Positions 51,032 through 59,340 of a DNA stretch of 64,000 bases are shown here, one piece after another (the first letter of the stretch is position 1; every line of letters starts with the position of its first letter). The stretch comes from Aphodosoma sp045126975. Its GTDB lineage: Bacteria; Bacteroidota; Bacteroidia; Bacteroidales; Paludibacteraceae. The position numbers and the translations under genes were made by a program. The notes beneath the pieces were generated by a model. The model did no database searches. It worked only from the letters and a program-made list of their open reading frames with translations, and was not told the origin of the DNA. The stretch covers positions 1-64,000 of the forward strand of contig JBGVPL010000006.1 of NCBI GenBank assembly GCA_045126975.1, given 5' to 3'.

Positions 51032-52450
51032 ATGGATATACAAGAAATACAAAATCGAAAAGAAGATCAAACATTTGATTGTAAGAGTATTCAAATTGAA
51101 CCGAAAGCGTTAGCAATTCCTATAGTTGCTATGGCAAATGCTGATGGTGGAGTAATTGCTATTGGTGTGAGTGATAAGACTCGTCGCATAGAAGGCATAA
51201 ATCAATATACGGAGAAATTAAATGAGTTGTTGCGTGTACCGATGGATTTCTGCATACCATCAGTTAAAGTCAGGTATTCTTATTTATCTGTTGTGGATTG
51301 TGAGGGTAATGAAAACCGTATTTTGTTAATGCAAGTACCTGCTAGTTCGAGTCTTCATACTAATCAAGCAGATGAAGCATTTATGCGTGTTGGGGATAAA
51401 AGTCGTAAACTTAACTTTGATGAGCGTATGCAACTGATGTATGATAAGGGAGAACGTTATTACGAAGATCAGACAGCTTATGGAGCAACGATAGCAGATA
51501 TAGATATGAATGCAGTTAACGATTATGTAAAGGTAATTGGATATGGGAAAACTGCAATGGAATATCTTCTAGAAAATAACGACTTTGTAACAGAATGTGA
51601 TGGAATGCAGAAGGTTAGCAATGCATGTGTGTTGCTTTTTGGAAAGAATCCTCAGAAATTTTTTCCACGTGCTAGAACCCGATTTGTACGTTATGAGGGG
51701 CATGAAGAAAAAGTGGGAACGGAGATGAATGTGATAAAAGATGTAATATTTGAAGGTACTATATTAAATCAGATTGTTAAAACTGTTGACTTTTTGGAAA
51801 CTCAAGTTCGAGAACATTCGTTTCTTGGTGCCAACGGATTATTTGTAACAAATCGGAATTATCCAAAATTTGCAATACAAGAGTTGGTGGTTAATAGCGT
51901 TTGTCATAGAGATTATAGTATAAAAGGGACAGAAATCCAAATAAAGATGTTTGATGATAGGTTAGTAGTTGAATCTCCAGGAAGGTTGCCCGGTTTGGTA
52001 AGAGCAGAAAATATTCGACATACCCATTTCTCGCGAAATCCAAAGATTGCAGAGTTTTTGAAGAATTACAATTACGTAAAAGAGTTTGGTGAAGGTATTG
52101 ATCGTATATGTTGTGAATTGGAAAGTCGTGGTGCTATTATTCCGTCTTTTCAATTGGATGCTTTTATTTTAAAAGTTAAGTTGATGTCAGAGTTTAATGA
52201 AAAAATGCCAACTAAGGTTGTGCTTGGCGAGACACTTGGCGAGACACTTGGCGAGACGGAACTAACAGAAAGACAGTTGCGTATATATAATGAGATAAAA
52301 CGTAATGTTTCTCATACAGCTAAAAGTTTGGCGAGACAGTTAGAATTATCTCAACGAACTGTAGAAAGAGAAATTTCGTTTTTAAGGAGCAATGGATTTA
52401 TCGATAAAAGCACTAAAGAAAATAAGAGTAAATGGGTGGTGTTGAAATGA
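51032..52450 (+). CDS. AlbA_2 (Schlafen-like) and HATPase regulator
   Basis: 472 residues from the ATG at 51032 (MDIQEIQNRKEDQTFDCKSI); an earlier in-frame ATG at 50987 adds 15 residues without family likeness. Order: AlbA_2 domain (about 10-130; ALAIPIVAMANADGGVIAIG), a middle region, GHKL-type ATP-binding segment (about 283-330; ELVVNSVCHRDYSIKGTEIQ, DRLVVESPGRLPG), a linker with LGET three times, and a C-terminal winged helix (LARQLELSQRTVEREISFLR). COG2865-type proteins are probable transcription regulators and are common beside restriction and defence genes. It may control the island or act as its own antiviral RNase-like factor. Confidence 0.85.
   Translation: MDIQEIQNRKEDQTFDCKSIQIEPKALAIPIVAMANADGGVIAIGVSDKTRRIEGINQYTEKLNELLRVPMDFCIPSVKVRYSYLSVVDCEGNENRILLMQVPASSSLHTNQADEAFMRVGDKSRKLNFDERMQLMYDKGERYYEDQTAYGATIADIDMNAVNDYVKVIGYGKTAMEYLLENNDFVTECDGMQKVSNACVLLFGKNPQKFFPRARTRFVRYEGHEEKVGTEMNVIKDVIFEGTILNQIVKTVDFLETQVREHSFLGANGLFVTNRNYPKFAIQELVVNSVCHRDYSIKGTEIQIKMFDDRLVVESPGRLPGLVRAENIRHTHFSRNPKIAEFLKNYNYVKEFGEGIDRICCELESRGAIIPSFQLDAFILKVKLMSEFNEKMPTKVVLGETLGETLGETELTERQLRIYNEIKRNVSHTAKSLARQLELSQRTVEREISFLRSNGFIDKSTKENKSKWVVLK
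52219..52258 (+). repeat. Three CTTGGCGAGACA 12-mers in the regulator gene
   Basis: CTTGGCGAGACA repeated three times, coding (LGET)3 in the linker between ATPase and winged helix. Twelve-base units keep frame, so unit number can change without frameshift. Confidence 0.85.
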
Positions 52451-52479
52451 AGATGAGGAGAATTGTATAGAATGATATT

Positions 52480-52509
52480 TTGTTAGTGTTGATATTTTTT
52501 GTAACTTTG
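52480..52509 (+). promoter_or_regulatory. Promoter for the MFS importer
   Basis: TTG at 52480-52482, 19-nt spacer, TAACTTTG at 52502-52509. Confidence 0.78.
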
Positions 52510-52544
52510 CGCATTAAAAATAAATTAGGTAAATGGTATTAAAT

Positions 52545-53861
52545 ATGAAAACTAAACCAAGATTAAGTTTTGGACAAATCCTATCGATGAGTATGGGATT
52601 TTTGGGTATTCAGATGGGATTTGCGTTGCAAAATGCTAATGCGAGTCGTATTTTGCAAACGTATGGTGCTGGTGTAGAACACCTTTCGTGGTTCTGGATT
52701 GTGGCACCGTTGACTGGTATGATTGTGCAACCTATTATTGGTCACTATAGCGACCAGACATGGTGCAGATTGGGCCGTCGTCGTCCTTACTTTTTGGTTG
52801 GCGCGATATTAACTGCTATTGCACTTATTTTGATGCCAAATGCAGGTATATTTTCAGCAGTGTTGCCTGCTGTGTTTGTGGGTGCGGGCTTTTTGATGAT
52901 TATGGATGCGAGTATTAACGTGACGATGGAGCCATTCCGTGCTTTGGTGGCTGATATGTTGCCTGATGAGCAATCGACAGTAGGTTTTTCGGTGCAAACA
53001 TTCTTGATTGGTGTGGGTGCTGTGATAGGTTCGTGGTTGCCTTACGTGATGTTGAATTGGTTTGGATTGGGCGATGCAATGTCTGCATCAGGTGTGCCAT
53101 TGAATTTGGTTTATTCGTTCTATGTAGGTGCTGCAGTGTTGATAATCACTATATTGTGGACTATTACGCACACTAAAGAGTATTCGCCAGAGGAATTGGC
53201 TGAGTTTTCGAATAAAGAGGTAGAAGAGGAAAAACCTAAATTCACTGATTTGTTCCGTGACTTCGCAAATATGCCAAAAACAATGTTGCAACTTGGTGTA
53301 GTTCAGTTCTTTTCGTGGATTGCATTGTTTGGTATGTGGGTATATACTACTCCTGCAGTGGCACAACATATTTATGGTGCAGAGGATGCGACATCTCCAC
53401 TTTATCAACAAGCAGGCGACTGGGTAGGCGTGATTTTTGGCGTGTATAATTTTGTGGCTATGTTGTTTGCGCTTTGCTTGATACCTATTTCGAAGAAATT
53501 AGGTCGTAAGACTACACATGCTATTGCATTGATTATTGGTGGTTTGAGTCTTATATCTATCTATTTTATTAACAATGACCAAATGTTGATATTGCCTATG
53601 ATAGGAATTGGTATTGCTTGGGCATCGATTTTGGCTATGCCATACGCGATATTGGCTCCTGCATTACCAGCTGGTAAAACAGGTGTTTATATGGGTATAT
53701 TTAACTTCTTTATTACTATACCGCAGATTATTAATGCGTTGTTTAGTGGTTTGGTATTGAAGTATTTCTTTGGGCTTGAGGCAATTTGGATGATGGTGTT
53801 GTCGGGCGCATTTCTTTTGATAGGTGCTGTAACAGTGATGTTTATAAAAGAAAAGAATTAA
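52545..53861 (+). CDS. MFS sugar transporter, SLC45-like
   Basis: 438 residues and about 12 TM segments. MKTKPRLSFGQILSMSMGFL is the usual beginning of Bacteroidota members, so the ATG at 52545 was preferred to that at 52533. Motif GHYSDQTWCRLGRRRPYF after TM2 is the MFS A-motif in its SLC45/sucrose-type form. A periplasmic GH13 follows, so the substrate is probably maltose or maltodextrin released by it (inference from neighbours). Proton symport is usual in the family. Confidence 0.88.
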   Translation: MKTKPRLSFGQILSMSMGFLGIQMGFALQNANASRILQTYGAGVEHLSWFWIVAPLTGMIVQPIIGHYSDQTWCRLGRRRPYFLVGAILTAIALILMPNAGIFSAVLPAVFVGAGFLMIMDASINVTMEPFRALVADMLPDEQSTVGFSVQTFLIGVGAVIGSWLPYVMLNWFGLGDAMSASGVPLNLVYSFYVGAAVLIITILWTITHTKEYSPEELAEFSNKEVEEEKPKFTDLFRDFANMPKTMLQLGVVQFFSWIALFGMWVYTTPAVAQHIYGAEDATSPLYQQAGDWVGVIFGVYNFVAMLFALCLIPISKKLGRKTTHAIALIIGGLSLISIYFINNDQMLILPMIGIGIAWASILAMPYAILAPALPAGKTGVYMGIFNFFITIPQIINALFSGLVLKYFFGLEAIWMMVLSGAFLLIGAVTVMFIKEKN

Positions 53862-53922
53862 TTTGAAAAGACATAATAACAGAAAAACATAATTTTTTGT
53901 TGTTATGTTCTTTTGTCTTAAT
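53861..53922. repeat. Inverted AAAGACA / TTCTTTTGTCT heptamer hairpin
   Basis: AAAAGACATAATAACAGAAA and TGTTATGTTCTTTTGTCTTA pair across T6; near copy of 36299-36381. Confidence 0.75.
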
Positions 53923-53931
53923 TATATACAA

Positions 53932-55812
53932 ATGAAAAAATTGTTTCTTTTAATATTGTGCATTGTGTATTGTGCATTGTGCATTGACGTAATGGCGACA
54001 TTGCCTGTGCGTGATGGGAGATTGAAAAAGATGAAATTGTATGAAAGAGTAGAGCCTGCGTCGTGGTGGGCAGGTATGGAAAATCCAGAATTGCAATTGA
54101 TGTTTTATGGTGCAGGAGTAGGGCGTTGTCAGGTAGGCGTGTTGAGCGATGTGTTGAAAATTACGAGAGTAGAGCGTACAGAAAATCAAAATTACTTGTT
54201 TGTGTATCTTGATACGAAAGATGTACCTGCAGGTGAGTATGAGATAGTTTTGCGTGGTCCGCTCAAGACCGCTACGGTGAAATATGAGTTGAAAGAGCGT
54301 CGTGAAGGGTCGGCTATGCGTGAGAGTTTTGGTTCGCAAGATGCGGTGTATTTGTTGATGCCTGATAGGTTTGCGAATGGTAATCCTGAGAATGATAATG
54401 TAGAGGGTTATTTGCAAAAGGTGGATAATACCAATCTTCATCAACGTCAAGGTGGTGATATTGAGGGGATAATTCAGCATTTGGATTATATTGCTGATTT
54501 GGGTATGACTGCACTTTGGACTACTCCGTTACTTGATGATAATGACTCGCTTTATTCATATCATCATTATTCGACTACTAATTTTTATAAAGTTGACCCT
54601 CGTTTTGGTACAAATGAAGATTTTGTGCGTTTGGTGGAAGAGTGTCATCGTCATGGTTTGAAATATATTATGGATATTGTGCCAAACCATGTTAATCCAC
54701 GACATTGGTGGCATAATGATTTGCCAGATTCTACTTGGTATAATCAATGGCCAGAGTTTACACGTACTAACTATAAAATTGTAGTAGCAGCAGATTCTCA
54801 TGCTTCGAAAGCAGATAGAGATTTATTGCAAAAAGGTTGGTTTGATACAAATATGGCAGATTTGAATTATAATAATCCTTTGTTGTTTGATTATGTTCTT
54901 CAGTCATATATTTATTGGGCAGAGTTGACTGGTTTAGATGGTTTTCGTGTTGATACATACCCATATAACGACTTGAATTTGGCTTCAAAATTGATGGCTG
55001 GTATTCGTCGTGAATATCCAAATATCAATCTTGTGGGCGAATGTTGGGTGAAGAGTGTTCCGGAAATGGCATATTTCCAAACTGGAAATAATAACCGCGA
55101 TGGATTTGATTCTAATTTGCCATCGGTAATGGATTTTATATTGAAAGATTGGTTTGAAATGGCTTTTGTAGAAAAAGAGGAGTGGGATAAAGGTTTGATA
55201 CGTTTTTATAACCATTTTGCACAAGATTTTGCGTTGCCAAATCCTGATTTAGTGATGAATATGCTTGATAATCATGATATGGCGCGTTATAGCAATGCTG
55301 TAAAAGATAGTGTGAAACTAATAAAAATGGGTATGGCTATGTTGGCTACTGTGCGTGGTTATCCTCAATATTATTATGGTGACGAGGTGTTGATTGATGG
55401 TAAAGGCGGTTCGTATGAAGATGCACGTCATTGTTTCTCTGGTGGTTGGGCGCATCATGAAGTAAATGCATTTGATTCTACACAACGCACAAAACAACAA
55501 AATGAGGTACATGATTATCTTCGTTCGATATTACAATTCCGCAAAACGTCAGAAGCTCTTACTAAAGGAAAAATGACTCATTTTTTGCCTGATGATGGTA
55601 TTTATTGCTATTTTCGTTATACTGATAACCAAACTGTTATGGTATTAGTGAATAAAAATGCAAAAGCCAAAGAGGTTAATCTTGAGCGTTTTAATGAGAT
55701 GAATATTGTTGGTCGTCAGGTTCGTGATGTGGTAACGGGTAAGGAGATGAAATTGAAAGATACGCATAAATTTGCAGGTAAGACAGTTACGATATTGGAA
55801 ATATTAAATTAG
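53932..55812 (+). CDS. GH13 alpha-amylase / neopullulanase-like enzyme
   Basis: 626 residues from the ATG at 53932. Signal peptide MKKLFLLILCIVYCALCIDV with repeat-written core, no lipobox, so probably periplasmic. An N-terminal beta-sandwich (about 25-125) as in cyclomaltodextrinases is followed by the TIM barrel: VYLLMPDRFANG, DIVPNHVNPRHWW, nucleophile Asp in GFRVDTYP (about 340), acid Glu in LVGECW (about 369), Asp in LDNHDMAR (about 447), and a C-terminal beta domain. It cleaves alpha-1,4 glucans or cyclodextrins into short sugars for the importer upstream. SusA-like enzymes are the closest described relatives. Confidence 0.92.
   Translation: MKKLFLLILCIVYCALCIDVMATLPVRDGRLKKMKLYERVEPASWWAGMENPELQLMFYGAGVGRCQVGVLSDVLKITRVERTENQNYLFVYLDTKDVPAGEYEIVLRGPLKTATVKYELKERREGSAMRESFGSQDAVYLLMPDRFANGNPENDNVEGYLQKVDNTNLHQRQGGDIEGIIQHLDYIADLGMTALWTTPLLDDNDSLYSYHHYSTTNFYKVDPRFGTNEDFVRLVEECHRHGLKYIMDIVPNHVNPRHWWHNDLPDSTWYNQWPEFTRTNYKIVVAADSHASKADRDLLQKGWFDTNMADLNYNNPLLFDYVLQSYIYWAELTGLDGFRVDTYPYNDLNLASKLMAGIRREYPNINLVGECWVKSVPEMAYFQTGNNNRDGFDSNLPSVMDFILKDWFEMAFVEKEEWDKGLIRFYNHFAQDFALPNPDLVMNMLDNHDMARYSNAVKDSVKLIKMGMAMLATVRGYPQYYYGDEVLIDGKGGSYEDARHCFSGGWAHHEVNAFDSTQRTKQQNEVHDYLRSILQFRKTSEALTKGKMTHFLPDDGIYCYFRYTDNQTVMVLVNKNAKAKEVNLERFNEMNIVGRQVRDVVTGKEMKLKDTHKFAGKTVTILEILN
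53955..53989 (+). repeat. (ATTGTGC)n tract coding the GH13 signal-peptide core
   Basis: ATTGTGC, ATTGTGT, ATTGTGC, ATTGTGC, ATTGACG inside the signal-peptide codons. Confidence 0.87.
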
Positions 55813-55827
55813 AAAAATTTATAGTAG

Positions 55828-55858
55828 AAAAGTGCGATTTGTATCGCACTTTTTTTTA
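55828..55858 (+). terminator. GH13 terminator
   Basis: AAAAGTGCGAT-TTGT-ATCGCACTTT followed by a T run. Confidence 0.88.
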
Positions 55859-55869
55859 TTTTTCATATT

Positions 55870-55899
55870 TTGTAGTACGAAAAAAAATTATTACCTTTG
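55870..55899 (+). promoter_or_regulatory. Promoter for the DUF4199-GT2 operon
   Basis: TTG at 55870-55872, 19-nt spacer, TACCTTTG at 55892-55899. Only 11 nt separate the -7 box from the first ATG (55911), so either the leader is very short or translation starts at a later ATG (55923 or 55935). Confidence 0.75.
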
Positions 55900-55910
55900 T
55901 ATGACTTATT

Positions 55911-56444
55911 ATGTTGAAAAAAATGGGTACGAATATGAATAGACATGCTATGAATTTTGGTGCAATAATGGGGTTGGTCTTTTCGATTAACTTCTTGATT
56001 ACTACTATGAAGAGTCTTGCTTTTTTGCAGTATGGGTTTGTGGTGGTGATAATATATTTGGTGTATAGGTTTGCAGTGCACTGTCGTGAGAATGTGATGG
56101 ATGGGGTGATGTCGTATGGTTCGGCGTTGTGGTATGTGATGCAATTGTTTATGTATGGGTCGATGATTTCGGCTTTAGTGCGTTATGTGTTTTATATGTA
56201 TATTAAGCCTGATTTTTTGGAAAATCAGTTGAATGAAATGATACAGGCTTTGCAGGGTACGCCTATGGCAGAGGTGATTACGGGAGATGTTTATCAACAG
56301 ACTGTGGAATTGATGACTCCGTTGAATATGGCATTGCAGGCGATTTGGGTGGATTTGATTTTGGGATTGTTATCGGGACTTGTTATAGCTGGAGTTGTGA
56401 AGAAGGCGGAGAGTCCGTTTTCGGATGGTGGTGTTGAGGAGTGA
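55911..56444 (+). CDS. DUF4199 membrane protein
   Basis: 177 residues, four TM segments (about 15-35, 40-56, 68-95 and 152-165), with the DUF4199 pattern AMNFGAIMGLVFSINFLITT and SYGSALWYVMQLFMYGSMIS. Function unknown; in Bacteroidota it is generally followed by the GT2 gene seen here, which suggests a shared envelope role. Starts at 55911, 55923 or 55935 are all possible; promoter position argues for one of the later ones. Confidence 0.85.
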   Translation: MLKKMGTNMNRHAMNFGAIMGLVFSINFLITTMKSLAFLQYGFVVVIIYLVYRFAVHCRENVMDGVMSYGSALWYVMQLFMYGSMISALVRYVFYMYIKPDFLENQLNEMIQALQGTPMAEVITGDVYQQTVELMTPLNMALQAIWVDLILGLLSGLVIAGVVKKAESPFSDGGVEE

Positions 56445-56454
56445 AAGTTTATAG

Positions 56455-56490
56455 AATTTTTAATTGTTAATTCTTAATTTTTAATTAGAT
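56455..56490. repeat. TTCTTAA/TTTTTAA heptamers
   Basis: TTTTTAATTGTTAATTCTTA then ATTTTTAATTA, period 7, filling the gap between the DUF4199 and GT2 genes. Near copy of 32160-32198. Confidence 0.75.
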
Positions 56491-56492
56491 AT

Positions 56493-57443
56493 ATGGATAT
56501 TTCGGTAATTGTGCCTTTGTTTAATGAGGCGGAGTCGTTGCCTGAGCTTTATGCTTGGATTCAGCGAGTGATGAATGAAAATAAGTTTTCGTATGAGGTT
56601 ATATTTATAAATGATGGTAGTACAGATAATTCTTGGCAGGTGATTCAAGATTTGAAGGCTAAGTCGGAGAATGTGCGTGCTATTCGTTTTCGCAGAAATT
56701 ATGGTAAATCGCCTGCTTTGTTCTGTGGTTTTGAACGTGCAGAGGGTGAGGTGGTTATCACAATGGATGCCGACTTGCAAGATTCGCCAGATGAGATTCC
56801 TGAATTGTATCGTATGGTGATGGAAGATGGTTATGACCTTGTGTCTGGCTGGAAACAAAAACGTTATGATAATACTTTTACAAAGAATATTCCTTCGAAA
56901 ATATATAATGCTACAGCTCGCAAGGTTACGGGATTGAAGTTGCATGATATGAATTGTGGATTGAAGGCATATCGTAAAGAGGTGATTAAGAATATTGAAG
57001 TGTATGGCGAAATGCACCGTTATATTCCTTATTTGGCTAAAAATGCAGGTTATACTAATATTGGCGAGAAGGTGGTGATTCACCGTAAACGTCAGTATGG
57101 TGTTTCTAAATTTGGATTGGAGCGTTTTGTGAATGGTTATCTTGACTTGTTTTCGCTCTATTTTCTTGATAAATTTGGTAAACAACCTATGCACTTCTTT
57201 GGTTTGTGGGGTAGTGTGATGTTTTTGATTGGTTTTGTGGCAGTTGTGGTTGTGGGTGCTATGAAGTTGATTGCACTTTCGAAAGGCGTGCCTGCTCCGT
57301 TGGTGACTGATACTCCTTATTTTTATATTGCATTGACAATGATGCTGTTAGGTACGCAGATGTTCTTGTCGGGCTTTGTGGGTGAATTGGTTAGTCGTTC
57401 GAATGCCGAAAGAAATAAATATCATATTGCTGAAGAAATTTAA
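56493..57443 (+). CDS. GT2 polyprenyl-phosphate glycosyltransferase
   Basis: 316 residues. GT-A fold with ISVIVPLFNEAESLPELYAW, the DxD in VITMDADLQDSPDEIP, SGWKQKRYDN and QYGVSKFGLERFVNGYLDLF, then two C-terminal TM segments (about 232-256 and 269-292). This is the DPM1/GtrB-type layout: a sugar is moved from a nucleotide donor to undecaprenyl or dolichyl phosphate at the inner membrane. The sugar is not known. Confidence 0.9.
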   Translation: MDISVIVPLFNEAESLPELYAWIQRVMNENKFSYEVIFINDGSTDNSWQVIQDLKAKSENVRAIRFRRNYGKSPALFCGFERAEGEVVITMDADLQDSPDEIPELYRMVMEDGYDLVSGWKQKRYDNTFTKNIPSKIYNATARKVTGLKLHDMNCGLKAYRKEVIKNIEVYGEMHRYIPYLAKNAGYTNIGEKVVIHRKRQYGVSKFGLERFVNGYLDLFSLYFLDKFGKQPMHFFGLWGSVMFLIGFVAVVVVGAMKLIALSKGVPAPLVTDTPYFYIALTMMLLGTQMFLSGFVGELVSRSNAERNKYHIAEEI

Positions 57444-57473
57444 GACAAGATTATAGATAACAGATAACAGATA

Positions 57474-57995
57474 ATGGATATGAATTTTGAAGTTTTGGTG
57501 GCGTTTTTATTAGCTGGACTAATTGTTTTTGGTGGTGTTTATATGCTTATGAATAGATTTTTCAAGCAAGAATCTGAGCGTAGAGCGTGGGAATGGCGCA
57601 AACAAAACAATGATATAGTGTTGCCAATTCGTTTGAGAGCATACGAGCGTATTGTGTTGTTTTTGTCGCGTATAGAACCAAAGTCATTGTTGTTGCGTTT
57701 TGATTTTGCGGGTATGACGGTTTTGCAATTGCAACAAATGTTGTTGCAGGCAGTACGTGATGAATATGACCATAATGTTTCGCAACAGATATATATTAGT
57801 AAAGAGGCTTGGGCTTTGGTGGTTAATGCTCGAGAGGGACTTACTCAGTTGGTAAATACTTGTGCTTCGCAATTGAATGCACAGGCAGATGCTATGGAGT
57901 TGGCAAATCTTCTTTTGGCAGCGTATGCTTCTAATGCGCAGTCGCCAATAGATTTAGCCATTAATTATATCAAAAACGAAATGAAGCAATATTGA
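57474..57995 (+). CDS. Conserved membrane-anchored hypothetical protein
   Basis: 173 residues. One N-terminal TM segment (about 7-24, VLVAFLLAGLIVFGGVYMLM), then a soluble helical domain with LRAYERIVLFLSRIEPKSLL and QMLLQAVRDEYDHNVSQQIY. It resembles a Bacteroidota family of unknown function (DUF7935-like, not certain). Preceded by AGATAAC heptamers (57453-57473) and followed by an ACACGAG unit before the next gene. Confidence 0.75.
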   Translation: MDMNFEVLVAFLLAGLIVFGGVYMLMNRFFKQESERRAWEWRKQNNDIVLPIRLRAYERIVLFLSRIEPKSLLLRFDFAGMTVLQLQQMLLQAVRDEYDHNVSQQIYISKEAWALVVNAREGLTQLVNTCASQLNAQADAMELANLLLAAYASNAQSPIDLAINYIKNEMKQY

Positions 57996-58009
57996 TTTAG
58001 ACACGAGAT

Positions 58010-58534
58010 ATGAGATTTTGGTGGATACTACATATTAAGAAGTTATTCTTGTCAATATTTATATTGATAGGTTTGATTTCGTGTAGTTCGGATGAGAGTT
58101 GTATGCAAGAGTTGAATTTTTCGATGAAAGCAGAGATATATCGTATGGTATTTGATGCATCAATCGAACAATTTGTGCCTGAGAAATATGCAGTGCCAAT
58201 TTCATTGAATGGACTTGGACGTGATTCATTATTGTATGATTCAACATTTACATCAACATTAAACATTCCACTTCAAAAGCTTGATACTATATCTTCTTTT
58301 GTGTTGACAACTACTATTCAAGTTGATACAAATTATGTAACTACGGCAGATACAATCGATTTTTATCACACTAATGCAGTGGAGTTTATCTCGCTTGAAT
58401 GTGGATGTATTGTTACTAATAGTATTGTAGGAGTGGCTCAAACTACCCATTCTATTGATTCAATTGTAGTAGTTTCGCCGGAGGTGAATTTGCAGTCTGA
58501 AAACAATATTAGAATTTATTTGAGTCAGAGATAG
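58010..58534 (+). CDS. DUF6452 lipoprotein
   Basis: 174 residues with lipobox LIGLISCSS (Cys at about 25) after a longer N-terminal region. Body predicted all-beta (MKAEIYRMVFDASIEQFVPE, DSTFTSTLNIPLQKLDTISS). The DUF6452-DUF6048 gene pair is regular in Bacteroidales; the lipoprotein lies in the periplasm or outer membrane. Function unknown. Confidence 0.82.
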   Translation: MRFWWILHIKKLFLSIFILIGLISCSSDESCMQELNFSMKAEIYRMVFDASIEQFVPEKYAVPISLNGLGRDSLLYDSTFTSTLNIPLQKLDTISSFVLTTTIQVDTNYVTTADTIDFYHTNAVEFISLECGCIVTNSIVGVAQTTHSIDSIVVVSPEVNLQSENNIRIYLSQR

Positions 58535-58572
58535 GAATTGAGAATTGGAAATTGAGAATAGAGAATTGAAAA
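58532..58572. repeat. GAATTGA heptamers that supply the next start codon
   Basis: GGAATTGAGAATTGGAAATT and following units have 7-bp period; the TTG at 58566 is part of the last unit. Confidence 0.75.
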
Positions 58573-59309
58573 AAATATTATTTATATTGATTTTGCATTG
58601 TGCATTTAGTATTGTGAATTGCTTAAATGCTCAATTTTCGGGTATGGGTAACTCTTCATCATATAATAATGAAGAAGAGCAAATTCAACGACCAAAAGTA
58701 AAGCAATTTCAGGGAGATGTATTTCGTGGGTTGTCTGTTCATGCTGATATAGGTTCGCCAATTATTTCTTTATTGGGAGGTTATGCTCGTAGTTATGAAG
58801 TGCAATTAGATGTGAATATTTATCGTCGTATATATCCAATATTTGAGGTTGGATATGCTACGGCAAAGAAAGAGGCGATGTCAGGAATTGTGTATGATAC
58901 AAAAGCACCTTTTTTTCGTGTTGGATTAAATTATGGCTTACTTAAACCCTTTAAAGATGATGGGTCTGCTCGTTCTGTTAAATCTTATCCTTTTGTAGGT
59001 TTGAGATATGCAATGTCGCCAATCACATATAGTCTTTCAAATGTAGAGATAAAAGATGAATATTGGGAAACTTCTGTTGTAGAGCAATTTGCTAATACTA
59101 CAAAATATGCAGGCTGGTTGGAAGTTGTGGGTGGTGTGAGAGTAGATTTATTTAAAGGACTTACAATGGGTTGGTCGGTGCGTTTGAAGACATTATTACA
59201 TACTACTACTGATAAATCATACGTTTGGTATGTTCCTGGGTATGGAAAATCATCTGGTATGGGAGTGATGTTTAATTATACAATTGGATATACTTTTTAT
59301 AGGGAATAA
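58566..59309 (+). CDS. DUF6048 outer-membrane protein
   Basis: 247 residues from a TTG at 58566; an earlier TTG at 58545 would add seven codons made only of repeat. Signal peptide LKKILFILILHCAFSIVNCL then NAQ, its core also written by ATTGTGC-type units. The body is beta-barrel-like (FRGLSVHADIGSPIISLLGG, FEVGYATAKKEAM, FFRVGLNYGLLKPFKD, and the ending MFNYTIGYTFYRE with terminal aromatic). Typical partner of DUF6452. Function unknown. Confidence 0.8.
   Translation: MKKILFILILHCAFSIVNCLNAQFSGMGNSSSYNNEEEQIQRPKVKQFQGDVFRGLSVHADIGSPIISLLGGYARSYEVQLDVNIYRRIYPIFEVGYATAKKEAMSGIVYDTKAPFFRVGLNYGLLKPFKDDGSARSVKSYPFVGLRYAMSPITYSLSNVEIKDEYWETSVVEQFANTTKYAGWLEVVGGVRVDLFKGLTMGWSVRLKTLLHTTTDKSYVWYVPGYGKSSGMGVMFNYTIGYTFYRE
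58590..58624 (+). repeat. ATTGTGC-type tract coding the DUF6048 signal-peptide core
   Basis: ATTGTGC, ATTTAGT, ATTGTGA, ATTGCTT: more decayed than the tracts in the B1 and GH13 genes. Confidence 0.7.
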
Positions 59310-59340
59310 GGAATAGGTATTACTTATCACATATTATATT

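Larger units (their letters stand above)
41230..52450 (+). other. Defence-like island
   Basis: Five genes on one strand: helicase-nuclease, TIR protein, winged-helix segment, YobI-type NTPase, AlbA_2/HATPase regulator. It is AT-richer than the flanks, its internal spacers lack the heptamer and palindrome repeats that fill nearly all other gaps, and it sits between housekeeping frr and a sugar importer. No integrase, att repeat or tRNA was found, so its mode of entry is unknown. Confidence 0.65.
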
